64,000 nucleotides of DNA from Winogradskyella vidalii (GTDB lineage Bacteria; Bacteroidota; Bacteroidia; Flavobacteriales; Flavobacteriaceae), in assembly GCF_013403955.1 (NCBI RefSeq), contig NZ_JABFDG010000001.1, positions 930,001 through 994,000 of the forward strand, written 5' to 3'. The notes beneath the pieces are model-generated. The model made no database searches, was not told the origin of the DNA, and worked only from the letters and a program-made list of their open reading frames with translations. Positions 1-7,294 of the stretch are shown piece after piece; the stretch's first letter is position 1, and each line of letters begins with the position of its first letter. Made by a program: the position numbers and the translations under genes.

Positions 1-1
1 C

Positions 2-2011
2 GTTAATCATCTCGTTCACGTTTTAAAGCGGTTTAATACTGTTCCGAAATTAAATAATATTAATATTATTACGTCTACTAGAGAGCCAAATACGTTTAAA
101 ATTGTACCTAATAAAACGATTATTATAGGTGAGCGTTATTTAGCAAACCCTGTTTTGGCTTTGGTGTATTTAAGATATGGTATAGAATGGCAACTTTGGT
201 ATAAGGCATTGAGCAATAAAGAAGAAGATGTCGCTTTATGTGATATAGCTGCTTTTAAGGTTGCTCGTATATTTTACTCGTTATTGCCTAAGGAGGATAA
301 AGTGAAACTAAAATCTTTAGATTATTTTTTAATCAATTTAATTACAGAAGACAAGGCTATAGATGCTACAAGCTTATTGAATTATGATGAACTTCAAGCG
401 TTTCATGGTATAGAAAATACCAATCCTAAAGTTGAAGAAGCTTGGGAGCCTATTTTAGAGAATTTAGCCAAACCAACAGAATATTTATTGATGGATGGTG
501 GTGATTTAAGGTTAAATATTGATGAGGTAGCGTTATTAAACAAATATGGTTGTAGACCTTTTCCACGACCAGAAGCATTTACGTTTGCGTCATCTACCGC
601 AACAAGTGTGTCTAATTTTGCATTCGATAAGACCGATAAAGTAAGGAGTATCTTAATTAAAAATAGTTTGAAGCATGGTGCGCAAGCAGCGATTACAGAT
701 TTTTCTGAATTACTAAAAAATAACCTCAAAAAAATATTTAAACTCAAAGAGGAGAGCCAAATTATATTCTCTCCGTCTGGTACGGATGCGTCTCTTCAAA
801 TTGCTGCATTTACTCAAATTGTCACTGATAAAGCTATAACTCATGTTTTAGTCGCTTCAGATGAAACAGGAAGTGGTGTCCCTGCAGCATTAAAAGGCTG
901 TCATTTTGAAAATACCACAGCGCTTAATCACCCCATAAAAAAAGGTGATAAAATTGAAGGGTTTAGAGATGTAGAATTAATTAAAGTGCTATTTAGAGAT
1001 GAAGATGGTAAATTAAAATCGACTAATCAGTTAGATAAAGAAGTTTTTGATGCTATCAAAGAAACCAATGCAAAGGGCAGTCATGTGGTTTTACATATCA
1101 TGGATCAATCTAAATTGGGTTATGGAGCACCTAGTGAAAAAATGATGCAAGATTTAGAGGTGCTTAAAGACTTGTCTATGCAGGTTATTGTAGATGCGGC
1201 ACAAATGAGATTGGATCCTGCAGACATACAGCATTATTTAGAAAAGGGTTATATTGTTTCAATTACAGGAAGTAAATATTTTACAGGACCACCATATTCT
1301 GGTGCTCTAATTTTGCCAAAGAACGTAAATGAATCAATAAACGCGTCTAAAAATAAGTTACCAGCAGGATTACATCAATATTATAATCATTCTGATTGGC
1401 CGGTTTCTTGGGCTTGTTCAAAAAACCTAGCAGAAGGATATAATTACGGCGCTTATATGCGCTGGAATGCTGCCATAGCTGAAATGGACCGCTATTTTAA
1501 AACCCCTATTTTGTATCGAAATATGGGAATTGAGATGTTCTGTAATTTTGTTGAAGATTCAGTTAGGGAGGCTAGCTTTTTGGAACCATTGTATGGTGAT
1601 GAAACAAAACCTACAAGTTATAATAATGAAGCGTTTGGCTTAAAGAGTATCCGGACTATTTTTCCGTTTTTCATTAAAAAAGACCATAAAGTACTCTCTG
1701 TAGATCAGGTTAAAAAACTCTATCTTTTATTGAATTCAGATTTATCTACTCATTTTGAGGGTTCTCCTTTAGAAATCATTAGGCTTGCAGCTCAAAAATG
1801 TCATATAGGGCAAGCGGTTAATGTAAAATACGGAAATGATATTCAAAGTGCTATTCTACGAATTAGCTTGGGCTCAAGAGTTATTTCAGAAAGTTGGGTT
1901 AAAAGAGATATTAGCTTGTTTTTTAGCAATATAGAAATGCAAATGAGCCAAATTACCGTTATTATAAAAAAGATAGAGTTAATAATTAGTCGCCCTGATT
2001 TGTTGGATTAA
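2..2011 (+). CDS. PLP-dependent fold type I-like protein, 5' end outside the window
   Basis: The reading frame is open to the left edge, so this is the C-terminal part (670 residues visible) of a longer protein; the true start is not in the window. The last 450 residues look like a class V aminotransferase/cysteine desulfurase fold. There is a phosphate-binding-type segment with GTDAS near 779, VDAAQ with the cofactor Asp near 1190, and a SITGSK segment whose Lys (1274-1276) is the likely Schiff-base lysine, followed by YFTGPPYSG. About 200 residues before it (2-650) match no family I can name. A TTG at 155 could be taken as a start, but the same frame continues upstream without a stop. Substrate unknown. 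Read-through to the next gene is unlikely, since that gene has its own promoter box. Confidence 0.7.
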   Translation, partial: VNHLVHVLKRFNTVPKLNNINIITSTREPNTFKIVPNKTIIIGERYLANPVLALVYLRYGIEWQLWYKALSNKEEDVALCDIAAFKVARIFYSLLPKEDKVKLKSLDYFLINLITEDKAIDATSLLNYDELQAFHGIENTNPKVEEAWEPILENLAKPTEYLLMDGGDLRLNIDEVALLNKYGCRPFPRPEAFTFASSTATSVSNFAFDKTDKVRSILIKNSLKHGAQAAITDFSELLKNNLKKIFKLKEESQIIFSPSGTDASLQIAAFTQIVTDKAITHVLVASDETGSGVPAALKGCHFENTTALNHPIKKGDKIEGFRDVELIKVLFRDEDGKLKSTNQLDKEVFDAIKETNAKGSHVVLHIMDQSKLGYGAPSEKMMQDLEVLKDLSMQVIVDAAQMRLDPADIQHYLEKGYIVSITGSKYFTGPPYSGALILPKNVNESINASKNKLPAGLHQYYNHSDWPVSWACSKNLAEGYNYGAYMRWNAAIAEMDRYFKTPILYRNMGIEMFCNFVEDSVREASFLEPLYGDETKPTSYNNEAFGLKSIRTIFPFFIKKDHKVLSVDQVKKLYLLLNSDLSTHFEGSPLEIIRLAAQKCHIGQAVNVKYGNDIQSAILRISLGSRVISESWVKRDISLFFSNIEMQMSQITVIIKKIELIISRPDLLD

Positions 2012-2127
2012 TATCGTAATTACAAATAATTATCAACTTACAGTCGAGTGTATTTAAAGTTATAAAACTAAAATTTTGCAGCTAAATATATCACGATTAA
2101 TAGCCTTACAATTCTACTTATTCTAAG

Positions 2128-2135
2128 TATCTTTG
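2128..2135 (+). promoter_or_regulatory. Bacteroidota -7 box of the exonuclease gene
   Basis: TATCTTTG matches the TAnnTTTG -7 consensus of Bacteroidota sigma-A promoters and lies 18 bases before the chosen ATG. No TTG -33 element sits at the usual 17-23 bp distance, so support is moderate. Confidence 0.5.
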
Positions 2136-2153
2136 TTTTATAAAACAAAAATA

Positions 2154-2930
2154 ATGCAACTCAATCTCACTAAACCTATCTGTTTTTTCGATTTAGAAAC
2201 CACAGGAATCAATATTTCAAAAGATAGAATCGTAGAAATTTCCATCCTTAAAGTTTATCCCGATGGAAAGGAAGACGCTAAAACTTGGGTCGTAAATCCT
2301 GAAATGCCAATTCCGGCAGAAGTGACAGCAATTCATGGTATTTCAGATGCAGATGTTGCAGACAAACCAACATTCAAAGAACTTTCTAAGGAAATTTATA
2401 ATCTAATTAAAGATTCCGATTTAGGCGGATTTAACTCTAACCGTTTTGATATTCCATTACTAGCAGAAGAAATGTTGAGAGCTGAAATCGATTTTGATAT
2501 GAAAGGTAGGCAATCTGTTGATGTGCAGACTATATTTCATAAAATGGAACAGCGAACCTTAGTCGCAGCATATAAATTTTATTGCAATAAAAGTCTCGAA
2601 GATGCCCATAGCGCAGAAGCAGATACCAAGGCGACTTATGAAGTTTTAAAAGCACAATTGGACCGTTACGAAGATTTAGAAAACGATACTAAGTTTTTAG
2701 CTGAATTTAGTTCACGAAAAAAATTCGCTGATTTTGCAGGTTTTCTTATTTTTAATAAAGAAGGTGAAGAATGTTTTTCTTTCGGAAAGCATAAAGGAAA
2801 GCGTGTATTAGATGTTTTAGATAAAGAACCAGGTTATTTTGGCTGGTTGTTAAATGCTGATTTTCCACTTTACACAAAAAAAGTGTTGACAGCGATTAAA
2901 TTAAGTCAGTTTAATAATAAGCTTAACTAA
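2154..2930 (+). CDS. DEDDh 3'-5' exonuclease, ExoX/DnaQ-like, with ExoX-type C-terminal domain
   Basis: A 258-residue DnaQ-superfamily exonuclease expected to remove nucleotides from DNA 3' ends in repair or proofreading. Exo I is FFDLETTG (Asp and Glu metal ligands), Exo II is the GFNSNRFDIPLL segment with Asp, and Exo III is AHSAEADTKAT with the His-x4-Asp of the DEDDh subgroup. The last 50 residues (FGKHKGKRVLDV...) resemble the small domain at the C-terminus of exodeoxyribonuclease X, and the separate gene at 37631 has the same motif. I chose the ATG at 2154, where the catalytic domain follows at once; the in-frame TTG at 2133 falls inside the promoter box. Transcribed alone; a weak inverted repeat after the stop (about 2942-2962) lacks a T-run. 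Confidence 0.85.
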   Translation: MQLNLTKPICFFDLETTGINISKDRIVEISILKVYPDGKEDAKTWVVNPEMPIPAEVTAIHGISDADVADKPTFKELSKEIYNLIKDSDLGGFNSNRFDIPLLAEEMLRAEIDFDMKGRQSVDVQTIFHKMEQRTLVAAYKFYCNKSLEDAHSAEADTKATYEVLKAQLDRYEDLENDTKFLAEFSSRKKFADFAGFLIFNKEGEECFSFGKHKGKRVLDVLDKEPGYFGWLLNADFPLYTKKVLTAIKLSQFNNKLN

Positions 2931-3015
2931 GAACCAAGAAAGAGACTCAAGTAGCTTGTCTCATCTCGTGTTTTTAACAACGAAGCAGTCTAAAGTCTAA
3001 GTTATCTAAAAAGAA

Positions 3016-3627
3016 ATGAAATTAATCTGTATAGGTCGTAATTACACTGACCATATAAAAGAACTCGAAAACGAAAAACCTACAGATCCTGTCGTGTTTT
3101 TAAAACCAGATACGTCAATTCTGTTGAAGAAACAGCCTTTTTTTATTCCTGATTTTTCTGATAATGTACATTATGAAGTTGAGGTTCTGGTAAAGATTAA
3201 CAAAGTAGGGAAGTATATCGATAAGAAATTTGCTCATAAATATTATGATGACATTGGGCTCGGTATAGATTTTACAGCACGAGACCTTCAAGCACAATTA
3301 AAAGATAAAGGCTTACCTTGGGAAAAAGCAAAAGCTTTTGATGGCGCTGCTGTTGTAGGTAAATGGTTGTCTAAAGCCAAGTTTCAAAATGTAGATGATA
3401 TCAATTTTAGCTTAAAGAAGAATGATGAGGTAGTGCAAAGTGGAAATACCAAGTTGATGCTATGGAAAATTGATGAACTCATAGAATATGTGTCTAAATA
3501 TTTCACTTTAAAAATTGGAGATATTATCTTTACAGGAACTCCAGCCGGAGTTGGTAAAGTGTTTGCAGAAGATAAATTAAAAGGATATATTGAGGACGAG
3601 GAAATGTTCTCTATAAAAATCAAATAA
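3016..3627 (+). CDS. Fumarylacetoacetate hydrolase (FAH) family protein
   Basis: A 203-residue short-form FAH-fold enzyme. This family hydrolyses or decarboxylates 2-oxo-acid substrates (acylpyruvases, oxaloacetate decarboxylase); the exact substrate cannot be read here. Visible hallmarks are the N-terminal CIGRNYTDHIKE, the metal-binding Glu pair in YEVEVLVKI, GIDFTARDLQ, the LPWEKAKAFDGAAVVG segment and the C-terminal IIFTGTPAGVG. The length is that of bacterial single-domain members. Its stop codon directly abuts the next gene's ATG, so the two are probably translated from one message, possibly with cinA as well. Confidence 0.85.
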   Translation: MKLICIGRNYTDHIKELENEKPTDPVVFLKPDTSILLKKQPFFIPDFSDNVHYEVEVLVKINKVGKYIDKKFAHKYYDDIGLGIDFTARDLQAQLKDKGLPWEKAKAFDGAAVVGKWLSKAKFQNVDDINFSLKKNDEVVQSGNTKLMLWKIDELIEYVSKYFTLKIGDIIFTGTPAGVGKVFAEDKLKGYIEDEEMFSIKIK

Positions 3628-3969
3628 ATGTCACAACATTATAAATTACATCGTGTAAGAGAAATGGCTGAAGACGACGAAGATTTCGTTGCAGCATTAG
3701 CCGCCGCCTTTATTGAAGAAGTTCCAGAAGATGCTGAGCGTTTAAGGTCGGCAGTACCCTCAAAAGACTACAAGGAAGCGTATCAAGCAGCTCATAAAAT
3801 GAAGCCCACTATAGATTTATTTGAATTAGGTGTTTTAGAGACCTTAATTGAGGTACAAGATTGGGGTAAATTTGAGCAAACCGATAAAAATATAGACCAA
3901 CAACTTATAACCGTATTAACTGCGGTAGATCAAGCCGTTAATGAAATTAAAGCCGATTTCGGACTATAA
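3628..3969 (+). CDS. Hpt domain phosphotransfer protein
   Basis: A 113-residue, single-domain, all-helical histidine-containing phosphotransfer (Hpt) protein, expected to relay phosphate between a hybrid sensor kinase and response regulators in the cytoplasm. The phosphorylatable His lies in AAHKMKPTIDLF, the Bacteroidota version of the HxLKG motif. The first half (EDDEDFVAALAAAF followed by EEVPEDAERL) has the typical Hpt acidic helices. The ATG follows the upstream stop with no gap and cinA starts 7 bases after its end. No kinase or response regulator is encoded nearby, so its partners are elsewhere. The domain call is secure; the pathway is unknown. Confidence 0.8.
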   Translation: MSQHYKLHRVREMAEDDEDFVAALAAAFIEEVPEDAERLRSAVPSKDYKEAYQAAHKMKPTIDLFELGVLETLIEVQDWGKFEQTDKNIDQQLITVLTAVDQAVNEIKADFGL

Positions 3970-3976
3970 AAAGTAA

Positions 3977-5221
3977 ATGCAAGCAGAAATTATTACTATT
4001 GGCGATGAGATTCTTATTGGTCAAATTGTAGATACAAATTCAGCATTTTTAGGTAAAGAATTCAATAAAATAGGAGTTTCTGTATATCAGATAACCTCTG
4101 TGCAAGATGATAAAGACCATATTCTAAAAGCTTTAAAAGAAGCCGAAGAAAATGCGGATATCATTATTATAACAGGTGGTTTAGGACCAACCAAAGACGA
4201 TATTACCAAACACACCATTTGCGAATACTTCAATGATACTTTAGTTGAAGATAGAGCGGTTTTGGCTAATGTAGAACGTATTTTTTCAAAATATAAGGCA
4301 CCACTTTTAGACGTTAATAAGCAACAGGCATTAGTACCGTCTAAAGCTAAAGTGTTAATGAACCATAATGGTACAGCACCAGGAATGTGGTTAGAGAAAA
4401 ATGGTAAAGTGTTTGTTTCACTTCCAGGCGTACCTTTTGAAATGAAAGCCTTAATTACGGAGCAAGTTATCCCTAACTTAAGAGCTAAATTTAAGTTCCC
4501 ATGTATAATGCACAAAACCATTTTAACTTATGGTCTTGGAGAAAGTGCCTTAGCAGATCGTATTGCATTATGGGAAGATAATTTACCTCATTTTATAAAA
4601 TTAGCCTATTTACCAAGCTTAGGACGTGTACGCATACGTTTATCTGCCAAGGATTTTGATGAAGTTTTGGTTAATACAGAAATACACAACCAAATTAATT
4701 TACTGTTACCACAAATTAAAGATGTGTTTATTGGCTATGAAGAAGATGAGTCTATTGAGGCAGTTATTGGTAAACAACTCACTGAAAGAGGCGAAACAAT
4801 AGCTTTAGCCGAAAGCTGTACAGGAGGTCAAATTGCAAAATCACTCACAGCAAATGCTGGTGCTTCAGCATATTTTAAAGGCAGTGTTGTAACTTATGCA
4901 ACTGAATCTAAAGTAAACTTATTAAAAATATCAGAAGACCTTATCAATACGCATTCTGTAGTTAGTAAAGAAGTGGCGGAGGCTATGGCGCAACAAGTAA
5001 AAACATTATTTAATAGTGATTATGCTATTAGTACCACAGGGAATGCAGGCCCATCAAAAGGCGATTCAGATGCAGAGGTCGGAACGGTTTGGATTACGGT
5101 GGCTTCAAAAAATAAAATTTATTCCGAGGTTTTTGACTTTGGAAATCATCGCGAAAAGGTGATTGTTAGAGCTACTAACAAGGCTTTTGAATTGCTTGAA
5201 AAATATTTTTTGAAAAAGTAG
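3977..5221 (+). CDS. cinA: CinA: nicotinamide-nucleotide amidase / competence-damage protein A
   Basis: A 414-residue two-domain protein. The N-terminal MoaB/MogA-like part (about residues 1-170: IITIGDEILIGQIVDTN, GGLGPTKDDITK) is the COG1058 domain linked to ADP-ribose pyrophosphatase activity. The C-terminal PncC domain (about 255-410: LAESCTGGQIAKSLT, STTGNAGP) deamidates nicotinamide mononucleotide for pyridine-nucleotide recycling. Length is normal for full CinA. It is the third gene of a tight run with the FAH and Hpt genes and is separated from rpmB by a promoter. The competence role implied by the name is not universal. Confidence 0.92.
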   Translation: MQAEIITIGDEILIGQIVDTNSAFLGKEFNKIGVSVYQITSVQDDKDHILKALKEAEENADIIIITGGLGPTKDDITKHTICEYFNDTLVEDRAVLANVERIFSKYKAPLLDVNKQQALVPSKAKVLMNHNGTAPGMWLEKNGKVFVSLPGVPFEMKALITEQVIPNLRAKFKFPCIMHKTILTYGLGESALADRIALWEDNLPHFIKLAYLPSLGRVRIRLSAKDFDEVLVNTEIHNQINLLLPQIKDVFIGYEEDESIEAVIGKQLTERGETIALAESCTGGQIAKSLTANAGASAYFKGSVVTYATESKVNLLKISEDLINTHSVVSKEVAEAMAQQVKTLFNSDYAISTTGNAGPSKGDSDAEVGTVWITVASKNKIYSEVFDFGNHREKVIVRATNKAFELLEKYFLKK

Positions 5222-5231
5222 CGGATTATGT

Positions 5232-5261
5232 TTGCTGAAATCTAAAGTTTTATTAAATTTG
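5232..5261 (+). promoter_or_regulatory. Promoter of rpmB-rpmG-DUF4295
   Basis: A TTG -33 element (5232-5234) and a TAAATTTG -7 box (5254-5261) with a 19-bp spacer fit the Bacteroidota consensus closely. Transcription should start near 5265, giving an untranslated leader of about 115 nt before rpmB. Confidence 0.7.
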
Positions 5262-5299
5262 CACCCTGTTTAAAATATCCATGTCTGGATTTTAAATTC

Positions 5300-5343
5300 T
5301 TATTACCATTTCATTAGAGGTATTCCTCTTAAAATAGTAATAA
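5300..5343 (+). promoter_or_regulatory. Hairpin in the rpmB leader, candidate ribosomal-protein autoregulatory element
   Basis: The arms TTATTAC (5300-5306) and GTAATAA (5337-5343) pair. After a mismatch, ATTT (5308-5311) pairs with AAAT (5332-5335), and AGAGG (5316-5320) pairs with CCTCT (5325-5329) around a TATT loop. The interrupted stem with internal loops lies in the middle of a leader of about 115 nt, has no T-run, and is followed by 39 nt before the rpmB ATG. That fits a cis-regulatory leader better than a terminator. Confidence 0.5.
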
Positions 5344-5382
5344 TTAGCAGAAAAATAATTATAGACCTAAAGAAAGAAAACA

Positions 5383-5619
5383 ATGTCAAGAGTTTGTGAA
5401 CTTACTGGGAAAAAAGCGATGGTTGGAAACAATGTTTCTCACGCTATGAATAAAACAAAACGCAAGTTTGATGCAAACTTGATTAAAAAACGTTTTTACA
5501 TTCCTTCAGAAGATAAGTGGGTAACATTAAAAGTTTCTACATCAGCGTTAAAGACTATCAATAAAATTGGTATCGATGCAATGTTAAAAGAAGCTAGAGC
5601 AAAAGGATTTTACAAATAA
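5383..5619 (+). CDS. rpmB: 50S ribosomal protein L28
   Basis: A 78-residue L28 (bL28), a structural protein of the large ribosomal subunit. It begins MSRVCELTGKKAMVGNNVSH and has the basic C-terminal half typical of bacterial L28. It has a single Cys and none of the CxxC pairs of the zinc-ribbon form, so it is the C-minus, zinc-independent type. First gene of the rpmB-rpmG-DUF4295 unit, 32 bases before rpmG, driven by the promoter at 5232-5261 through a long structured leader. Confidence 0.97.
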   Translation: MSRVCELTGKKAMVGNNVSHAMNKTKRKFDANLIKKRFYIPSEDKWVTLKVSTSALKTINKIGIDAMLKEARAKGFYK

Positions 5620-5651
5620 TAGCGTTTATTTAGCGCTTAAGTCAATTTACA

Positions 5652-5834
5652 ATGGCAAAAAAAGGAAATAGAATACAAGTTATCTTAGAGTGCACGGAGC
5701 ACAAAACTTCTGGAAAACCAGGAACATCAAGATATATTACAACGAAAAACAAGAAGAATACGCCAGACCGTATGGAGATTAAGAAATTTAATCCTATCCT
5801 TAAGCGTATGACAGTTCATAAAGAAATTAAATAA
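5652..5834 (+). CDS. rpmG: 50S ribosomal protein L33
   Basis: A 60-residue L33 (bL33): [18 protein letters not shown], then [20 protein letters not shown] and a basic tail. Only one Cys is present (in ECTEHK), so like the neighbouring L28 it lacks the zinc-binding CxxC pairs and is a C-minus protein. It sits between rpmB and the DUF4295 gene in the order conserved across Flavobacteriia, with 49 bases to the next start. Confidence 0.97.
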   Translation: MAKKGNRIQVILECTEHKTSGKPGTSRYITTKNKKNTPDRMEIKKFNPILKRMTVHKEIK

Positions 5835-5883
5835 TAATTAGAGATTTGTGCGTTAGTACAAATGTCAAATAACTCGCAGAGGT

Positions 5884-6036
5884 ATGGCAAAGAAATCAGT
5901 AGCGTCTTTACAGACAGGATCAAAGCGTTTGACAAAAGCGATAAAAATGGTGAAATCACCTAAAACTGGAGCTTACATGTTCGTAGAATCAGTAATGGCA
6001 CCAGAATTTGTCAATGACTTTTTATCAAAGAAATAA
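5884..6036 (+). CDS. DUF4295 family small basic protein
   Basis: A 50-residue, Lys-rich protein (MAKKSVASLQTGSKRLTKAI, then KSPKTGAYMFVESVMAPE) that matches the DUF4295 family. This family is confined to Bacteroidota and lies next to rpmG. The basic composition and fixed position in a ribosomal operon suggest a ribosome-associated protein; that is inference. The gene ends 25 bases before a strong terminator. It is a real gene despite its length: start, stop and family agree. Confidence 0.88.
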   Translation: MAKKSVASLQTGSKRLTKAIKMVKSPKTGAYMFVESVMAPEFVNDFLSKK

Positions 6037-6060
6037 TCTTTATTTATATATAAGATTTAC

Positions 6061-6092
6061 AAAAACTGCTTTCAAACGAAAGCAGTTTTTTT
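6061..6092 (+). terminator. Rho-independent terminator of the rpmB operon
   Basis: AAAAACTGCTTTC (6061-6073) pairs perfectly with GAAAGCAGTTTTT (6078-6090) around an AAAC loop and runs into a T tract. It ends the rpmB-rpmG-DUF4295 message, so ftsY needs its own promoter. Confidence 0.9.
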
Positions 6093-6247
6093 ATGTTTAT
6101 ATTTTAGTTAAGGCTGACAACATAGCAGTAGTATAAATAAAGGCAAGATTGTTGTTATTGGAATTGTAATGTAATATATTACACCTTATGATGATGGTAA
6201 TTAAATAATTGCTTAATTATAAATTAACAACCTAATAAACTTTATAA

Positions 6248-7222
6248 ATGAGTTTTTTTAAAAAAATATTCTCTTCTGAAAAAAAGGAAACCTTAGATAA
6301 AGGTTTAGAAAAATCTAAAACTTCTTTTTTTACAAAATTAAATAAAGCCGTTGCAGGTAAATCTAAAGTCGATGATGATGTTTTAGATAATCTTGAAGAA
6401 ATCCTAGTCACAAGTGATGTTGGTGTTAATACGACGCTAAAAGTTATAGAACGTATTGAAGAACGTGTGGCTAAAGATAAATATTTAGGTACTTCTGAAC
6501 TTAATAAAATACTAAGAGAGGAAATAGCAGCTTTACTTTCTGAGACAAAATCTGGTGAAGAAACGGAGTATACAATTCCTGAATTACCAAAGCAAGCCGA
6601 TGGAAAAAAGACACCTTACGTGCTTATGGTCGTTGGTGTTAATGGCGTTGGAAAAACGACAACCATTGGAAAATTGGCTTATCAGTTTAAAAAGAAAGGA
6701 TTAAAAGTTGTACTTGGTGCTGCTGATACCTTTAGAGCTGCAGCTATCGATCAACTACAAGTTTGGGCAGATCGTGTAGATATTCCTATGATTAAACAAA
6801 ATATGGGTTCAGACCCTGCTTCAGTGGCTTTTGATGCGGTTAAATCTGGAGTAAACCAAGATGCAGATGTTATTATCATAGATACAGCCGGACGTTTACA
6901 TAATAAAATTAACCTAATGAATGAGTTGACCAAAGTAAAACGTGTTATGCAAAAAGTGGTTGGTGATGCACCACACGATGTTTTGTTAGTTCTTGATGGC
7001 TCAACAGGACAAAATGCATTTGAACAAGCTAAACAATTTACAGCAGCAACAGAGGTCACATCATTAGCCGTTACTAAATTAGATGGTACTGCTAAAGGTG
7101 GTGTGGTTATCGGTATTAGTGATCAATTCAAAATTCCTGTTAAATATATAGGTGTAGGTGAAGGCATTGAAGATTTGCAAGTTTTTAATAAATATGAGTT
7201 TGTAGATTCGTTCTTCAAGTAG
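6248..7222 (+). CDS. ftsY: Signal recognition particle receptor FtsY
   Basis: A 324-residue SRP GTPase that docks SRP-ribosome complexes at the inner membrane for co-translational insertion. A short basic N-terminus (MSFFKKIFSSEKKE) serves for membrane contact without a long acidic A domain. The NG domain follows, with P-loop GVNGVGKTTTIGKLA, insertion-box DTFRAAAIDQL, DTAGRLHNK and TKLDGTAKGG. Length is normal for Bacteroidota FtsY. It is separated from the ribosomal genes by a terminator and ends 22 bases before another one. In many Flavobacteriia rimO follows directly; here two opposite-strand genes intervene. Confidence 0.96.
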   Translation: MSFFKKIFSSEKKETLDKGLEKSKTSFFTKLNKAVAGKSKVDDDVLDNLEEILVTSDVGVNTTLKVIERIEERVAKDKYLGTSELNKILREEIAALLSETKSGEETEYTIPELPKQADGKKTPYVLMVVGVNGVGKTTTIGKLAYQFKKKGLKVVLGAADTFRAAAIDQLQVWADRVDIPMIKQNMGSDPASVAFDAVKSGVNQDADVIIIDTAGRLHNKINLMNELTKVKRVMQKVVGDAPHDVLLVLDGSTGQNAFEQAKQFTAATEVTSLAVTKLDGTAKGGVVIGISDQFKIPVKYIGVGEGIEDLQVFNKYEFVDSFFK

Positions 7223-7244
7223 TAAAACATACATAATATTTTAG

Positions 7245-7286
7245 AACCGATTGCAATATTATAAGAATTGTAATCGGTTTTTTTGT
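7245..7286 (+). terminator. Terminator after ftsY
   Basis: AACCGATTGCAAT (7245-7257) pairs with ATTGTAATCGGTT (7267-7279, one G-U pair) around a 9-nt loop, followed by a T7 run. It separates ftsY from the convergent gene ending at 7295. Confidence 0.85.
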
Positions 7287-7294
7287 TTTAAACT

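Noticed and set aside
403..747. Open frame of 114 codons on the minus strand
   Set aside because: It lies wholly antisense to the PLP-fold gene, has no recognisable domain and no promoter; shadow of coding sequence.
2133..2153. TTG at 2133 as start of the exonuclease
   Set aside because: The TTG is part of the TATCTTTG promoter box and the added residues do not match the family.
2942..2962. Inverted repeat after the exonuclease gene as a terminator
   Set aside because: Two 4-bp arms with a bulge and no T-run; too weak.
4087..4521. Open frame of 144 codons on the minus strand
   Set aside because: Antisense to cinA, whose motifs prove the plus-strand frame.
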